Shown: positions 34,126-43,367, counted from the first letter of the stretch. The stretch is 64,000 nucleotides of DNA from Acidobacteriota bacterium (GCA_016213735.1 JACQZU010000027.1:1-64000), one strand, 5' to 3'. Notes: a model not told the origin generated them from the letters alone. Made by a program: numbers and translations.

Positions 34126-37011
34126 TCAGTCCCGCTCCTTCGGGGTCTCCACTTCCATCGCCTGGCTCAGCTTCTGTCCCGCGGCCTCCAGTTCCAGGCG
34201 GTACTTTCCGGGCCTGACGAAGGGGCGCCGTCCATCCGGGACACCGCCCAGGGCTTGGGGTTCCACCAGGAGGTCCCAGTCCACCCGGTTGAGCCCGGCC
34301 TTCGCATCCAGGCTCCAGCGGCGGAGGACCGCATCCTTCTCCCCCACGATGCGGAGGTCGGCCTTGCTCCCGGCCTTGAGGTGGAACCAGAGGGGCACCG
34401 GATCTGCCTCCCGCGGGGTGAACCAGGTGGGGCGGTCCGTCTTCCACCACCCCTGGGCTTTCTGCTTGGGAACCTCGAAGAGGTGGGCGGGCTTGGCCCG
34501 CAACTCCGCGGTCAGCAGCTGCAGGGCGGCCACGGGCGCCACGAAGACGCTTCGGCCGTGGGTGGCCGCGACCAGTTCCTTCGCTTTGGCCTGGACGGCC
34601 ACATCGTGGACGGGCACGTGGGGCAGGCCCTCCCCGAGGACCTCCCAGCGCTTCCCGCCGTCCAGACTGGCGAAGAGCCCGAAGTCGCTCCCCGCGTAGA
34701 GGAGGTCCGGGTTCGCGGGATCCTCGCGAACCGTGTTCAGGTTTTCGGCGGGGAGGTTCCCGGCGATGGAAATCCAGCTGACCCCGTAGTCGTCGGAACG
34801 GAAGAGCAGAGCCTCGGCGGTGTCGTTCCGGTAGGCGTTGAAGGCCGCGTAGACCCGGCCTTCCACGTGGGAACTGGCCTCCACCCGCACGACCCAGCGG
34901 TTGAGGGGCAGGCCCTGAGCCTCCTTCCAGGAGAAGCCCCCGTCGCGGCTGGTCCACACCCGTCCCTCGTCCGTCCCCGCGTAGAGCAGGCCGAAGCGCT
35001 TGGGGCTCTCCGCCAGGGTCGTGATGGTGCCGAAGGGGACATTGCCGCCCCCGCCGACGAAGGGGGCCTTGCCGCTGCTCAAATCCCCGCTCACCTTGGC
35101 CCAGGTGTCTCCCCGGTCCAGGCTGCGCACCACGAACTGGGTGCCCGCGTAGAGGATGTCGGGGCTGTGGGGGGACATGAGGATGGGGGTCAGCCAGTTG
35201 AAACGGAAGGTGGGCTCCTTCAGTTGGTGAAGGGGGCGGATGCTGGCGCGGCCGGTGCCCTTGAGGTCCAGGCGGCTCATGTGGCCGAACTGGCTTTCGG
35301 TGTAGACCGTGGCGTTGTCCCTGGGGCTCACCTGGACGAAGGCCCCGTCCCCGCCGTAGATCGAGCGCCAGCCGTCCTTCGCCTGGCGGGGCTTGAGGGG
35401 CCGGGCCGGACCCATCATCACGCCGTTGTCCTGGAGGCCCGTGTAGATCCGGTAGGGATCGGCCTGGTCCACGGCCACGGTGTAGCACTGGCCCACCGGA
35501 AGGTTCTTCACCGCTCGCCAGGTGGCGCCCTTGTCCATGGAGACGTTCAGGCCCCCGTCGTTGCCCAGCACCAGGCGGTTGGGGTTCCGCGGGTCGATCC
35601 AGAGGTCGTGGTGGTCCGGATGCATCGTGTCCCAGTCCTCGCCGTTCAGGCCCTTGAAGGTCTTCCCCCCGTCGTCGGAAACCACCAGGGGCATGCCCAG
35701 GAGGTAGACCCGCTGGTCGTTGCCGGGGTCCACCCGCACCTGGGCGAAGTAGTAGCCGTAGGTGTAGGTCACCGCATCCAAGCGCCTGGCGTGGGTGCGG
35801 GACCAGGTGGCTCCGCCATCGGTTGTGGCGTAGAGCTCGGGCCCCACGATGTCGGTCTGGAAGAGGTCCCGGTCCGCGTCGCCCAGGTAGTCCAGGAGAT
35901 CCTTGACGGTGATCTTTCCGGCCTTCAGGTCCTCCCTCACCTTCTCGGCCGTGAGGTCCTTGTGGAACCCGTTCTCCCTCAGGAAGGCCTTCACACGCTT
36001 CAGGTCCAGCTTCAGGAACTCCTCGCGACCCATGCCCGTCAGGGTCTTGGCGGTGAGGGCCTCCGGATCCTGGAGGGGATCCTTCTCGTCCTTGCCCCGC
36101 AGGGCGTGGTTGTCCACGAAGACATAGAGCTTCCGCGCGTCCTGGCGGCTCTGGGCGAGGCCCATGCGCCCCACCGTGGTGCCGGAGGGGAGGCCCGAGG
36201 TCAGGCGGGTCCAGGTCTTCCCGCCGTCGGTGGACTTGTGCAGGCCCGAGCCGGCTCCACACTCCAGGAAGTCCCAGGGCTTCCGGTCCTTCTCCCAGAG
36301 CGCGGCGTACAGGGTCTGGGGATCCTTCCAGTCCATGAGAAGATCCGCGGCCCCCGTCCGGGGTCCCCCGGGCAACACGCCATTCCAGGTCTTGCCGCCG
36401 TCGGTGGTCTTGAAGATGCCCCGCAAGCCGCCCTCGGTGTAGAGGGGGCCCTGGGCCGCCACGTAGACGGTGTCGGGATCCGCAGGGTGGACCAGAACCT
36501 TGGCGATGCGGTGGCTGTCGCGGAGGCCGGTGTTGCGCCAGGTCTTTCCGCCGTCGTCGCTTCGGAACACGCCTGCACCAGCGTAGGAGCTGCGGCTGGC
36601 GTTGGGCTCCCCCGTGCCGACCCAGAGGGTCCTCGGCACGCCGGGATCCCCCCACACCACGGCCACGTCCCCAAGGGCGAAGGCCTCTTCGGCGTCGAAA
36701 AGAGGCTCCCAGCTTCCCCCGTCGTTGCGGGTGATCCAGAGTCCCCCCGTGGCGAAGGCCGCGAGCCAGACCTCGGGTTTCCGTGGATCCGCCGCGAGGG
36801 CCACCACGCGCCCGCCCTGGCCCATGGGGCCCACGTTGCGGAAGGGGATGGCGCGCAGGGGGCTGGTGGCCCGGAGGGCCTGACGCTGCTGGAAGGCCCG
36901 GATCCGGGGAGTTGAATCGGGTGCGGGCGCGGAGGGGTGGAGAAGGGCCCGGTCCGTGGGCCCCGCGGCCAGCAGGAGGGTGGGAAGGAGGGGAAGCAGG
37001 CTGCGGCGCAT
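34126..37011 (-). CDS. Secreted BNR/Asp-box repeat (sortilin/VPS10-like propeller) protein
   Basis: The protein is 961 residues from the ATG at 37011, which has GAGG 5 bases upstream; the longer frame to 37668 runs into the neighbouring regulator. A signal peptide (LLPLLPTLLLAAG) is followed by two beta-propeller regions with many Asp-box repeats of the form S.DGG.TW (FRSDDGGKTW, FKTTDGGKTW, WTSRDGGFSW). The C-terminal domain (about 830-961) looks like an immunoglobulin-type beta fold. Such proteins are often labelled glycosyl hydrolases, but no catalytic residue can be pointed to here. The family is common in Acidobacteriota and has no settled function; binding of carbohydrate or protein at the cell surface is possible. 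Confidence 0.8.
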   Translation of the reverse strand: MRRSLLPLLPTLLLAAGPTDRALLHPSAPAPDSTPRIRAFQQRQALRATSPLRAIPFRNVGPMGQGGRVVALAADPRKPEVWLAAFATGGLWITRNDGGSWEPLFDAEEAFALGDVAVVWGDPGVPRTLWVGTGEPNASRSSYAGAGVFRSDDGGKTWRNTGLRDSHRIAKVLVHPADPDTVYVAAQGPLYTEGGLRGIFKTTDGGKTWNGVLPGGPRTGAADLLMDWKDPQTLYAALWEKDRKPWDFLECGAGSGLHKSTDGGKTWTRLTSGLPSGTTVGRMGLAQSRQDARKLYVFVDNHALRGKDEKDPLQDPEALTAKTLTGMGREEFLKLDLKRVKAFLRENGFHKDLTAEKVREDLKAGKITVKDLLDYLGDADRDLFQTDIVGPELYATTDGGATWSRTHARRLDAVTYTYGYYFAQVRVDPGNDQRVYLLGMPLVVSDDGGKTFKGLNGEDWDTMHPDHHDLWIDPRNPNRLVLGNDGGLNVSMDKGATWRAVKNLPVGQCYTVAVDQADPYRIYTGLQDNGVMMGPARPLKPRQAKDGWRSIYGGDGAFVQVSPRDNATVYTESQFGHMSRLDLKGTGRASIRPLHQLKEPTFRFNWLTPILMSPHSPDILYAGTQFVVRSLDRGDTWAKVSGDLSSGKAPFVGGGGNVPFGTITTLAESPKRFGLLYAGTDEGRVWTSRDGGFSWKEAQGLPLNRWVVRVEASSHVEGRVYAAFNAYRNDTAEALLFRSDDYGVSWISIAGNLPAENLNTVREDPANPDLLYAGSDFGLFASLDGGKRWEVLGEGLPHVPVHDVAVQAKAKELVAATHGRSVFVAPVAALQLLTAELRAKPAHLFEVPKQKAQGWWKTDRPTWFTPREADPVPLWFHLKAGSKADLRIVGEKDAVLRRWSLDAKAGLNRVDWDLLVEPQALGGVPDGRRPFVRPGKYRLELEAAGQKLSQAMEVETPKERD

Positions 37012-37052
37012 GACTACCTCGTGAGTCGAGGCCAGTCTAGGGCACCCCGCGA

Positions 37053-37787
37053 TCAAAGTCCCAGGACTTCCTTGAGGCGCGGGGTGGAGGAGCGGGAGAC
37101 TTCCAGATCCATGCCTTCGGCCACCCGAACGGAAGCGCGGCCGCCCTCGAGGGGCTTGAGGCCCAGGACCGCCTCGGGCCTCAGCAACAGGTGACGCTGG
37201 ATGCGCATCAGGCCCGCCTCGGGGAAGGCCTCCTCCACCTCGGAGAGGCTGGTCCAGTCGGTGGGATGGCGGTGGGGGGAGCCCGAGGCGAGGGTCCAGG
37301 CCCAGACCTCCTCGTCCACCACCTCGAAGTGGGTGACCCGCCGGATGTCCAGGAACACATGGCCTTCCCCGGCCCGCACCGGGAAGCGGGTGGCCGACAG
37401 GAGGGATTTGAGCTCCGCCGCGCTGCGCCGGGGGACCTCGTGACGGCGCAGCTTCCCCAGGGTCTTCTCCAGGCGCTCCGCCGAGATGGGCTTGAGGATG
37501 TAGTCCACGGCGTCGGTCTCGAAGGCACGCACGGCGTGTTCCGAGAAGGCGGTGACGAAGACCACCGGCGGAGGATCCTTCAACTCCGCGACGATTTCCA
37601 GGCCCGAAGCGCCCGGCATGTGGATGTCCAGGAAGAGGGCGTCCAGCTTGGGGGCGGTCTTCATCCACTCCAGGAGGGAAGGTCCGTCGGGCAGTTCCGC
37701 CAGGACCTCGCAGCCAGCCTCCCGGAGCAGCCGGCCCAGGCGGGCCCGGGCCAGGGGTTCATCGTCGGCCAGAACGACTTTCAGCAT
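37053..37787 (-). CDS. LytTR-family response regulator (start supplied by a repeat copy)
   Basis: This is a 244-residue protein. The receiver domain has the acidic pair ADDEP, phospho-acceptor in LFLDIHMPG and conserved Lys in ILKP. A LytTR DNA-binding domain follows (about 135-244; HVFLDIRRVTHFEV, MRIQRHLLLRPEAVLGL). The partner kinase lies upstream on the same strand. The ATG at 37787 and its GGGGGA ribosome site sit inside the first copy of a 173-bp tandem repeat. The ancestral start appears to be the GTG at 38139 that overlaps the kinase stop, now cut off from the body of the gene. Expression is therefore probably altered but the protein is intact. Confidence 0.88.
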   Translation of the reverse strand: MLKVVLADDEPLARARLGRLLREAGCEVLAELPDGPSLLEWMKTAPKLDALFLDIHMPGASGLEIVAELKDPPPVVFVTAFSEHAVRAFETDAVDYILKPISAERLEKTLGKLRRHEVPRRSAAELKSLLSATRFPVRAGEGHVFLDIRRVTHFEVVDEEVWAWTLASGSPHRHPTDWTSLSEVEEAFPEAGLMRIQRHLLLRPEAVLGLKPLEGGRASVRVAEGMDLEVSRSSTPRLKEVLGL

Positions 37788-38131
37788 CGTGGTCGTCCCC
37801 CATGTGAGCTTCGGTTGGACGGTGGACAACCCGTGGCCTCGCGCTCGCGCGCTCGGAGCGGCTGATTCGCTCCCTGTGGGGGCCCCGCTTCGCACGCCGT
37901 GCGTGCTCCGCGACCCACATGGTCGCGAGGTTCATCGTCGGCCAGAACGACTTTCAGCATCGTGGTCGTCCCCCATGTGAGCTTCGGTTGGACGGTGGAC
38001 AACCCGTGGCCTCGCGCTCGCGCGCTCGGAGCGGCTGATTCGCTCCTTGTGGGGGCCCCGCTTCGCACGCCGTGCGTGCTCCGCGACCCACATGGTCGCG
38101 AGGTTCATCGTCGGCCAGAACGGCTTTCAGC
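37757..38131. repeat. 173-bp tandem repeat (two full copies plus a 29-bp partial)
   Basis: Copy A is 37757-37929, copy B is 37930-38102, and a partial third copy is 38103-38131. The full copies differ at one base (37874 C, 38047 T). Each unit contains the first codons of the response regulator and about 140 bases of non-coding sequence with small palindromes, for example CGCGACC/GGTCGCG with loop CACAT at 37909-37927. The partial copy is the 5' end of the regulator gene that still overlaps the kinase stop. The unit therefore separates kinase from regulator and has duplicated the regulator's start. Confidence 0.92.
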
Positions 38132-38139
38132 GTGCTCAC
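37954..38139 (-). pseudogene. Orphaned 5' end of the response regulator gene
   Basis: The GTG at 38139 overlaps the kinase stop (GTGA), the coupling expected for a kinase-regulator pair. It encodes VSTLKAVLADDEP, almost the same start as the intact regulator, then runs into repeat sequence and ends after 61 residues. It carries no complete domain. It marks where the regulator began before the repeat was inserted. Confidence 0.7.
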
Positions 38140-39206
38140 GCATAGCCTCCCTTCGCTTCCATGGGCAGCAGCAGGTCCGCCACCACCCATTCTCCCTCGG
38201 AGCGCAGGCGGAGGGAGGCGGCCTTCCCGTAGGCCAGCTCGAGGCGGGCCTCCAGGTTGCGCAGGCCCGTGCCGTTCCCGAGCACGAGGGGGAGGGCGCG
38301 CCCGGTGTTCGCCACCTGCAGCCTCATCCCTCCCCCCTCGCGGGTGAGAGAGATGCGCAGCTCCCCGCCTTTCGGGAAGGGGGCGATGCCGTGCTTCAGG
38401 GCGTTCTCCACCAGGGGCTGCAGGATGAAGGGTGGGGTGCGCACCTCGTCCAGGGTGGGGTCCCAGGCCCAGGTCACCTTCAAGCGCTCCCCGAGCCTCG
38501 TGTGCTCCACCGCGAGGTACCGCTCCACGAGCATGCGCTCCTGCCGCAGCACCTCCAGCGGTTCGTCGCCGTGGGTGAGCAGGCCCCGGTAGAGTTCGGC
38601 GAGGTCGAGCAGGGCCTTCTCCGCCGCATCGGCGTCCGTGTGCACCAGTTCCGCCAGGCCGTTCAGCGCGTTGAAGAGGAAGTGGGGGCTGAGCTGACCC
38701 TTCAGCAGGATCCACTGGGCCTCCGCGGCCCGGTGCTCCGCGGCCCGCTTCTCCCGCTCGGTGCGTTCCCCGCTCATGATGAACCAGCCCACCAGCGTGC
38801 TGGCGGGAGCGTGCAGGGCCAGATTCGAGAGCAGGACCGGACCGAAGGGAAGGGGGGCCTTCAATCCGGCGAGCCTGAGCAGGAAGACCTCGAACAGGAC
38901 GATGGCCATCATCGACGCCCCGTTGAAGACCAGGGCCTGGGGGATGGCTCGGAGAAAGGGGGCCTCGAGGCGGCTGTCCCCGGTCCAGAGCCAGCCCAGG
39001 GGGGAGAGGACGGCGTAGAAGAAGGCCACCGCCATGGGACAGAGCAGGGAACTCGCCCCGGCCAGGAGGGCGTTTTCGTAGCCGATCTTCCGGTACAGGA
39101 ACAGGGAGATGCCGGCGAAGGGCAGCCAGAACACGAGGATGGAGGCCCACACCCAGGGCTTCCGCAGGCGCGAGGCCACATGGTGCCGCAACGCCCCCAG
39201 TCGCAT
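38136..39206 (-). CDS. LytS-type sensor histidine kinase (His_kinase family)
   Basis: The protein is 356 residues from MRLGALRHHV, with GGAGGG about 9 bases upstream. Four TM helices fill roughly residues 17-155 (for example LLAGASSLLCPMAVAFFYAVL). A short linker is followed by the His_kinase motif QLSPHFLFNALNGLAELV with the phospho-acceptor His. An HATPase_c domain follows, with PLVENALKHGI and GTGLRNLEARL. There is no separate sensor domain, so the signal is probably membrane-borne or hydrophobic. It pairs with the LytTR regulator downstream, from which it is now separated by the 173-bp repeat. Confidence 0.88.
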   Translation of the reverse strand: MRLGALRHHVASRLRKPWVWASILVFWLPFAGISLFLYRKIGYENALLAGASSLLCPMAVAFFYAVLSPLGWLWTGDSRLEAPFLRAIPQALVFNGASMMAIVLFEVFLLRLAGLKAPLPFGPVLLSNLALHAPASTLVGWFIMSGERTEREKRAAEHRAAEAQWILLKGQLSPHFLFNALNGLAELVHTDADAAEKALLDLAELYRGLLTHGDEPLEVLRQERMLVERYLAVEHTRLGERLKVTWAWDPTLDEVRTPPFILQPLVENALKHGIAPFPKGGELRISLTREGGGMRLQVANTGRALPLVLGNGTGLRNLEARLELAYGKAASLRLRSEGEWVVADLLLPMEAKGGYA

Positions 39207-39502
39207 TCCGGTTCCCTCCCTGTTCAGGTGATGACCTGTGCCTGGGGGGAATCCTCCCAGATCCCCCGGGGGTCGGGAAGGCTGCAGGGCCCAGGGGCCG
39301 CCCCGGAGGGCCAAGCGGAGGGTCCTCCGTGGCCTCTCGCATCCCTCCGGGATCCTCCTGTTGCAAATCGCGGAAGGGCCCCGCGTAAACCTTTCCCATT
39401 TCGCTGGGGCCCAAGAACATGCCGAAATGGCACGGGGCGTGATACCTACGGCCCGTGGGACGATCCCACCCCTCCCGCGAAACGCGGAACAAGGAGATGG
39501 AC

Positions 39503-39847
39503 ATGAAATTCCAAAGAATCGCCCTCCTGCTCGCGGGCACCCTCATCGCCGGGAGCGCCCTGCTGGCCCAGGACACGGCCACCCCCAAGCGTGAAGCCCA
39601 GGTGGAGCGCCGCGCCGCACGGCAGCAGAAGCGCATCGCCCAGGGCGTGGCCACCGGCCAGCTCACCCCCAAGGAGGCTGCCAGGCTCGAGAAGCGCGAG
39701 GCCCACATCCAGAAGGACATCGCCAAGGCCGAGGCCGACGGCAAGATCACCCGGAAGGAGCAGGCCCATATCAACGCCGAGGAGAACAAGGCCTCCCGGA
39801 AGATCTACCAGAAGAAGCACAATCCCCGCAGCGTGCCCAAGAAGTGA
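39503..39847 (+). CDS. Small secreted basic helical protein
   Basis: The protein is 114 residues from the ATG at 39503. The AAGGAG at 39491-39496 is 6 bases from it but touches the ATG at 39497, which decides the start. A signal peptide (KFQRIALLLAGTLIAGSALLAQ) is followed by a Lys/Arg/Glu/Ala-rich helical region with two similar units (GQLTPKEAARLEKRE and GKITRKEQAHINAEE). I know of no function. Basic, helical secreted proteins with such repeats are common in Acidobacteriota and Proteobacteria. Upstream at 39396-39430 is an inverted repeat, CCATTTCG/CGAAATGG. Confidence 0.7.
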   Translation: MKFQRIALLLAGTLIAGSALLAQDTATPKREAQVERRAARQQKRIAQGVATGQLTPKEAARLEKREAHIQKDIAKAEADGKITRKEQAHINAEENKASRKIYQKKHNPRSVPKK

Positions 39848-40032
39848 TTCACCCGGGGGCTGACCGGCCCCGGGCATAGACGGAGGATCCCTCCCTCGAG
39901 GCGCCGCCGACCCCGTGCGCCCGGGCGGGGGCCCGTCCGGCCGGGGGCGGAGCATCGCCCCCGGCCCCTTCCGCCCGGAGCGGCCGTTCTCCCTTCATCC
40001 CGCCACCCGTTGTCTTGACTGAGGAGCATCCC

Positions 40033-40227
40033 GTGAAACTGCTCAAGCCTTTTGCCCTGTTGCTGGTGGCGTGGCCCCTGGCCGCCCACCCGGTCCCGCC
40101 GTGTCCCCGGCCCCCGGGGCTCTTCCTGTCCGTCCGCCCCGGGCGGCACTTCCGGCCCCTGCCGCCCCCGGTGCCCCACGGTTGGCGTCACCACCGGCGC
40201 GGGCACCACCGCGGGCCTTGCCGCTGA
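40033..40227 (+). CDS. Tiny secreted Pro/His/Arg-rich protein
   Basis: This 64-residue product starts at a GTG with GAGGAG 6 bases upstream. The signal peptide (KLLKPFALLLVAWPLAAHP) is followed by 45 residues almost free of acidic side chains, rich in Pro, Arg and His, ending HHRRGHHRGPCR. No family is recognised. The good ribosome site and signal peptide argue for a real gene; the composition could reflect metal or nucleic-acid contact. It ends 9 bases from the convergent phosphatase gene. Confidence 0.5.
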   Translation: MKLLKPFALLLVAWPLAAHPVPPCPRPPGLFLSVRPGRHFRPLPPPVPHGWRHHRRGHHRGPCR

Positions 40228-40236
40228 CCCGGGGCG

Positions 40237-41856
40237 TCACTTCGGCGCTGGATTGAGTTCGAGGGCCTGGCCGTCCAGGGGTTCGGGGATGGCCAGACCC
40301 AGCTCTTTCGCGAGGGTGGGCGCCAGGTCCACGGTGCGCACGGGCTCCTCGCGGGCTCCCGCCTTCCAAGGCCCCACGAAGACCATGGGCACCCTCCGGT
40401 CAGGGTCGTGAGGATTGCCGTGGTTCACCAGGTAGGGTGGATCATCGAAGGTGAGGAGGGGCTTCAGGGCCGCCACGATGTCGCCGGAGCGGCCCGGCAC
40501 GAAGCTGAGCCTGAGGCGCTCGGCCAGGCTTCGGGCTCCGGGAGCCACTCCGGGGTCCGGGCGCAGGGCGGCCAGTTCGGCGGCGCTCCAGGCTCCCGCC
40601 AGCTCGGGCTGGGCCCGAAGCACCTCAAGGGCCGCGGTCAGGATCTCCCCTCGGTCCGGGCGTCCGGACTTGGTCCCCTCCTCCTTCAACCAGAAACTGC
40701 CCGTCCGGGTTCCCCTGAGGAAGGGCCCCCGAGCCTGCAGGCGGGCCGAAAGCTCGGATTCCACCCGTTCCATGAAGGCGGGGAAGGGCACCCTCTGTGC
40801 GGGAAGCCCGCGTTCCTTGAGCCGCTCGCAGAAGTCCGAGCACCCGTGGTCGGAGGTGAGCACCACCCACGCCTCCGGATGATTCCTGCGCAGCGTGCGG
40901 AGCCATGCTCCCAGACGGGCGTCGAGGCGGAGGAGCTGGTCCCGCATCTCGGGACCTGCGTTCCCGTAGTGGTGGCCGATGTAGTCCGTGGCAGAAAGCC
41001 CCACCATCAGGAGGTCGGTCCCGGGCCCCCGCCCGAGCCTTTCACCTTCCAGGAGGCGGTTCGCGGCGTCGAGAATCGCCTCGTCGAAGAACGGCGAGAC
41101 GCGGAAGCGTTCCCAGAAGGACGGGTCCAATTCGCCGTTCTTGGTCTTAATGAGCCGGGGCAGGCCCATGACCACGGTGCGTCCCGGCAATTGGTAGCGC
41201 CCGCCCTTGGGCAGTTCCTCCCTGGGGCGAAGGGGAGTCCACACCAGGCGGTGGGTCCGCAGACCTTCCAGAAGGGCCTTGTTCGAGGCCTCAAGCCAGG
41301 GGGGCAGGGCCTGGACGTAGGCCGTCGAGCTGGTGAACCCCTCGTTCGATAGCCAGAAGACTCCCGACACCCTCGGGCCCGCCATCAGGATGGCGGAACG
41401 GTCCTTCCCGCTCACGCAGAAGGCCCGGGACCCAGGCACCTGGTCCAGCAGCCAGCCAGGGAGGGCGCTTCCGATGAACCAGCGGGGGCTGCTGCCGGGC
41501 GGGGGCGTCCCGTCGAGGTTGCGGACCAGGGGATCCTCCACGCAGTAGACGAATTTCCCCGTGGCCCGGTCCAGCCACCTGTTCTCTGGAATCCCCGTGT
41601 GGGCAGGATGCCGGCCGCTGAGGAGCACGGAATGTCCCGGCCCCGTTTCCGTGTACCCATGCTCGTGGTAGGCGGCGGCGAAGTGGACCCCCTCCCGCAG
41701 GAGGGTCCCCAGGCCTCCGCCCAGGTCCCCCCCCCATCGGCCAATGAGGTCCGCGGACAGTTGGTCCACGGACAGGACCACCACCAGCTTGGGGCGCGGG
41801 GCTCCCCAGGCGGCGAGGCCGAGAAACAGGAGGGCAAGGAGTCTCAGGAGATGCAC
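40237..41856 (-). CDS. Secreted alkaline-phosphatase-superfamily enzyme (PafA-like)
   Basis: The protein is 539 residues from a GTG start giving a signal peptide (HLLRLLALLFLGLAAWGAP). Metal and active-site motifs of the superfamily are present: VVVLSVDQLSADL (Asp ligand), ETGPGHSVLLSG (Thr nucleophile), GLSATDYIGHHYG (Asp and His ligands) and VLTSDHGCSDF (Asp-His ligands). The C-terminus has GNPHDPDRRVPMVFVG. The Thr nucleophile and layout match PafA-type phosphate-irrepressible phosphatases. It would hydrolyse phosphomonoesters in the periplasm and so supply phosphate. It is transcribed away from the MFS gene; the 180 bases between them should hold both promoters. Confidence 0.82.
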   Translation of the reverse strand: MHLLRLLALLFLGLAAWGAPRPKLVVVLSVDQLSADLIGRWGGDLGGGLGTLLREGVHFAAAYHEHGYTETGPGHSVLLSGRHPAHTGIPENRWLDRATGKFVYCVEDPLVRNLDGTPPPGSSPRWFIGSALPGWLLDQVPGSRAFCVSGKDRSAILMAGPRVSGVFWLSNEGFTSSTAYVQALPPWLEASNKALLEGLRTHRLVWTPLRPREELPKGGRYQLPGRTVVMGLPRLIKTKNGELDPSFWERFRVSPFFDEAILDAANRLLEGERLGRGPGTDLLMVGLSATDYIGHHYGNAGPEMRDQLLRLDARLGAWLRTLRRNHPEAWVVLTSDHGCSDFCERLKERGLPAQRVPFPAFMERVESELSARLQARGPFLRGTRTGSFWLKEEGTKSGRPDRGEILTAALEVLRAQPELAGAWSAAELAALRPDPGVAPGARSLAERLRLSFVPGRSGDIVAALKPLLTFDDPPYLVNHGNPHDPDRRVPMVFVGPWKAGAREEPVRTVDLAPTLAKELGLAIPEPLDGQALELNPAPK

Positions 41857-42040
41857 GGTACCGTCCCGATCCAGTCTGTCTTCTCGGGGCCCGTCTGCGC
41901 CAGGGGCCCATGCAGGATGGCGGGCCGCCCTGGCCCCAAGGAGCCCTTCGCCTGGAACGATGTCCGCCGGAAGGAAGGGAGGGGTGCGGGCCCCTGCTAC
42001 AGTGATGGGTTCGGGCGGGAACCGTCCGCAGGGAGAGGGC

Positions 42041-43348
42041 ATGGCTGAAGGTCAGGGCGGACAGGGTGGGGCCCCTCCCCCGCCGCCCCCTTTTTTCCGC
42101 TGGCTGGTCCTGGTGGTCATCAGCCTGGCCATGTTCGGCAACTACTACGTCTATGACTGCATCGGCCCCATGGCCAAGCTGTTGTCGGCACAGCTTGGTT
42201 ACAGCGACAGCCAGATCGGGCTGCTCCAGGCCATCTACAGTTTCCCGAACCTCTTCATGGTGCTCGTGGGCGGCATCATCATCGACCGCATCGGCGTCAA
42301 GCGCAGCGTCTTCCTCTTTGCGGCGCTCTGTCTGGCGGGGGCCCTGGTCACGGCCCTGAGCCCCAAGCTGGGGGTGATGGCCACCGGGCGGCTCATCTTC
42401 GGCCTCGGGGCCGAGAGCCTCATCGTGGGCGTGACCACGGGCATTGCGAAATGGTTCCGGGGCAAGGAGTTGAGTTTTGCCTTCGGCCTGAACCTCACCA
42501 TCAGCCGCCTGGGGTCCCTGGCCGCCCAGGTGAGCCCCACCTGGGCGAAGGACGCTTTCGATTCCTGGCAGGGTCCGCTCCGGATCGCCCTCGTCTTCGC
42601 CCTGGTCTGCGTGGTGGCCGCGGGCTTGTACTGGGCCCTGGAGAACCGGGCGGCCGCCCGCTACGCCCTGGGAAATCAGGGGGGAACCGACAAAATCGTC
42701 TGGGGCGACCTCCTGCGCTTCCCCGCCAGCTTCTGGTACGTGGTGGCCCTCTGCCTCACCTTCTACAGCGGCATTTTCCCCTTCCAGACCTTCGCCCAGA
42801 AATTCTTCGTGGACGCCCACGGGGCCAGCGCGGACCGGGCGAGCCTCCTGGTGGGGATGCTCACGGTGTTCGCGATGGTGGCCACCCCCCTCTTCGGGCT
42901 CCTGGCGGACCGGATCGGGAAACGGGCCCTCCTCATGATCCTGGGGAGCTTCCTGCTGCTTCCCGTCTACTGGATCATGGGCTACACCCGGATGGACCTC
43001 GTGGTGCCCATGGCCATGATGGGGGTGGCCTTCAGCCTCATCCCCGCCGTGATGTGGCCCTCCGTGGCCTACATGGTGGCCGAGGAGAAACTGGGCACCG
43101 CCTACGGCCTCATGACCCTGATCCAGAATGTGGGCCTTTTCGGATTCAACCTGCTGGTGGGCTGGGCCAACGACCTCGGCCGGGCCGGGGCCGCCCATCC
43201 GGAAGGGTACCGCCTGGGCATGTGGATCTTCAGCAGCCTTGGATTCTCGGCACTGCTCTTCGCCGTCCTCCTGCGGCGGAGCGAACGGGGCCCCGGCGGG
43301 CACGGCCTTGAGGAGGTCACCCCGGACGCCCCCGCGACGAACAGATAG
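42041..43348 (+). CDS. Major facilitator superfamily transporter
   Basis: The protein is 435 residues from the ATG with GGGAGAGGG just upstream. After a Gly/Pro-rich N-terminus it has 12 predicted TM helices in two halves. The loop motif GGIIIDRIGVKRS lies between TM2 and TM3, with a matching GLLADRIGKRA in the second half, both MFS signature A. The stretch WFRGKELSFAFGLNLTISRLGS recalls the MFSD1-like branch, which exports dipeptides in eukaryotes; that is only a similarity. The substrate is unknown. It is 19 bases upstream of the ribonuclease gene. Confidence 0.85.
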   Translation: MAEGQGGQGGAPPPPPPFFRWLVLVVISLAMFGNYYVYDCIGPMAKLLSAQLGYSDSQIGLLQAIYSFPNLFMVLVGGIIIDRIGVKRSVFLFAALCLAGALVTALSPKLGVMATGRLIFGLGAESLIVGVTTGIAKWFRGKELSFAFGLNLTISRLGSLAAQVSPTWAKDAFDSWQGPLRIALVFALVCVVAAGLYWALENRAAARYALGNQGGTDKIVWGDLLRFPASFWYVVALCLTFYSGIFPFQTFAQKFFVDAHGASADRASLLVGMLTVFAMVATPLFGLLADRIGKRALLMILGSFLLLPVYWIMGYTRMDLVVPMAMMGVAFSLIPAVMWPSVAYMVAEEKLGTAYGLMTLIQNVGLFGFNLLVGWANDLGRAGAAHPEGYRLGMWIFSSLGFSALLFAVLLRRSERGPGGHGLEEVTPDAPATNR

Positions 43349-43367
43349 CCGCCCTCGGGGACCGGTC

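Noticed and set aside
37781-38068. Extra frame in the second repeat copy that begins like the response regulator
   Set aside because: It contains only the duplicated start codons and repeat sequence with no domain; it is explained by the tandem duplication.
40237-41856. Possible loss of the last metal-binding His in the PafA-like phosphatase (DRRVP)
   Set aside because: Arg at this place may occur in related enzymes, and the nearby NPH could supply the ligand, so I do not claim an inactive enzyme.
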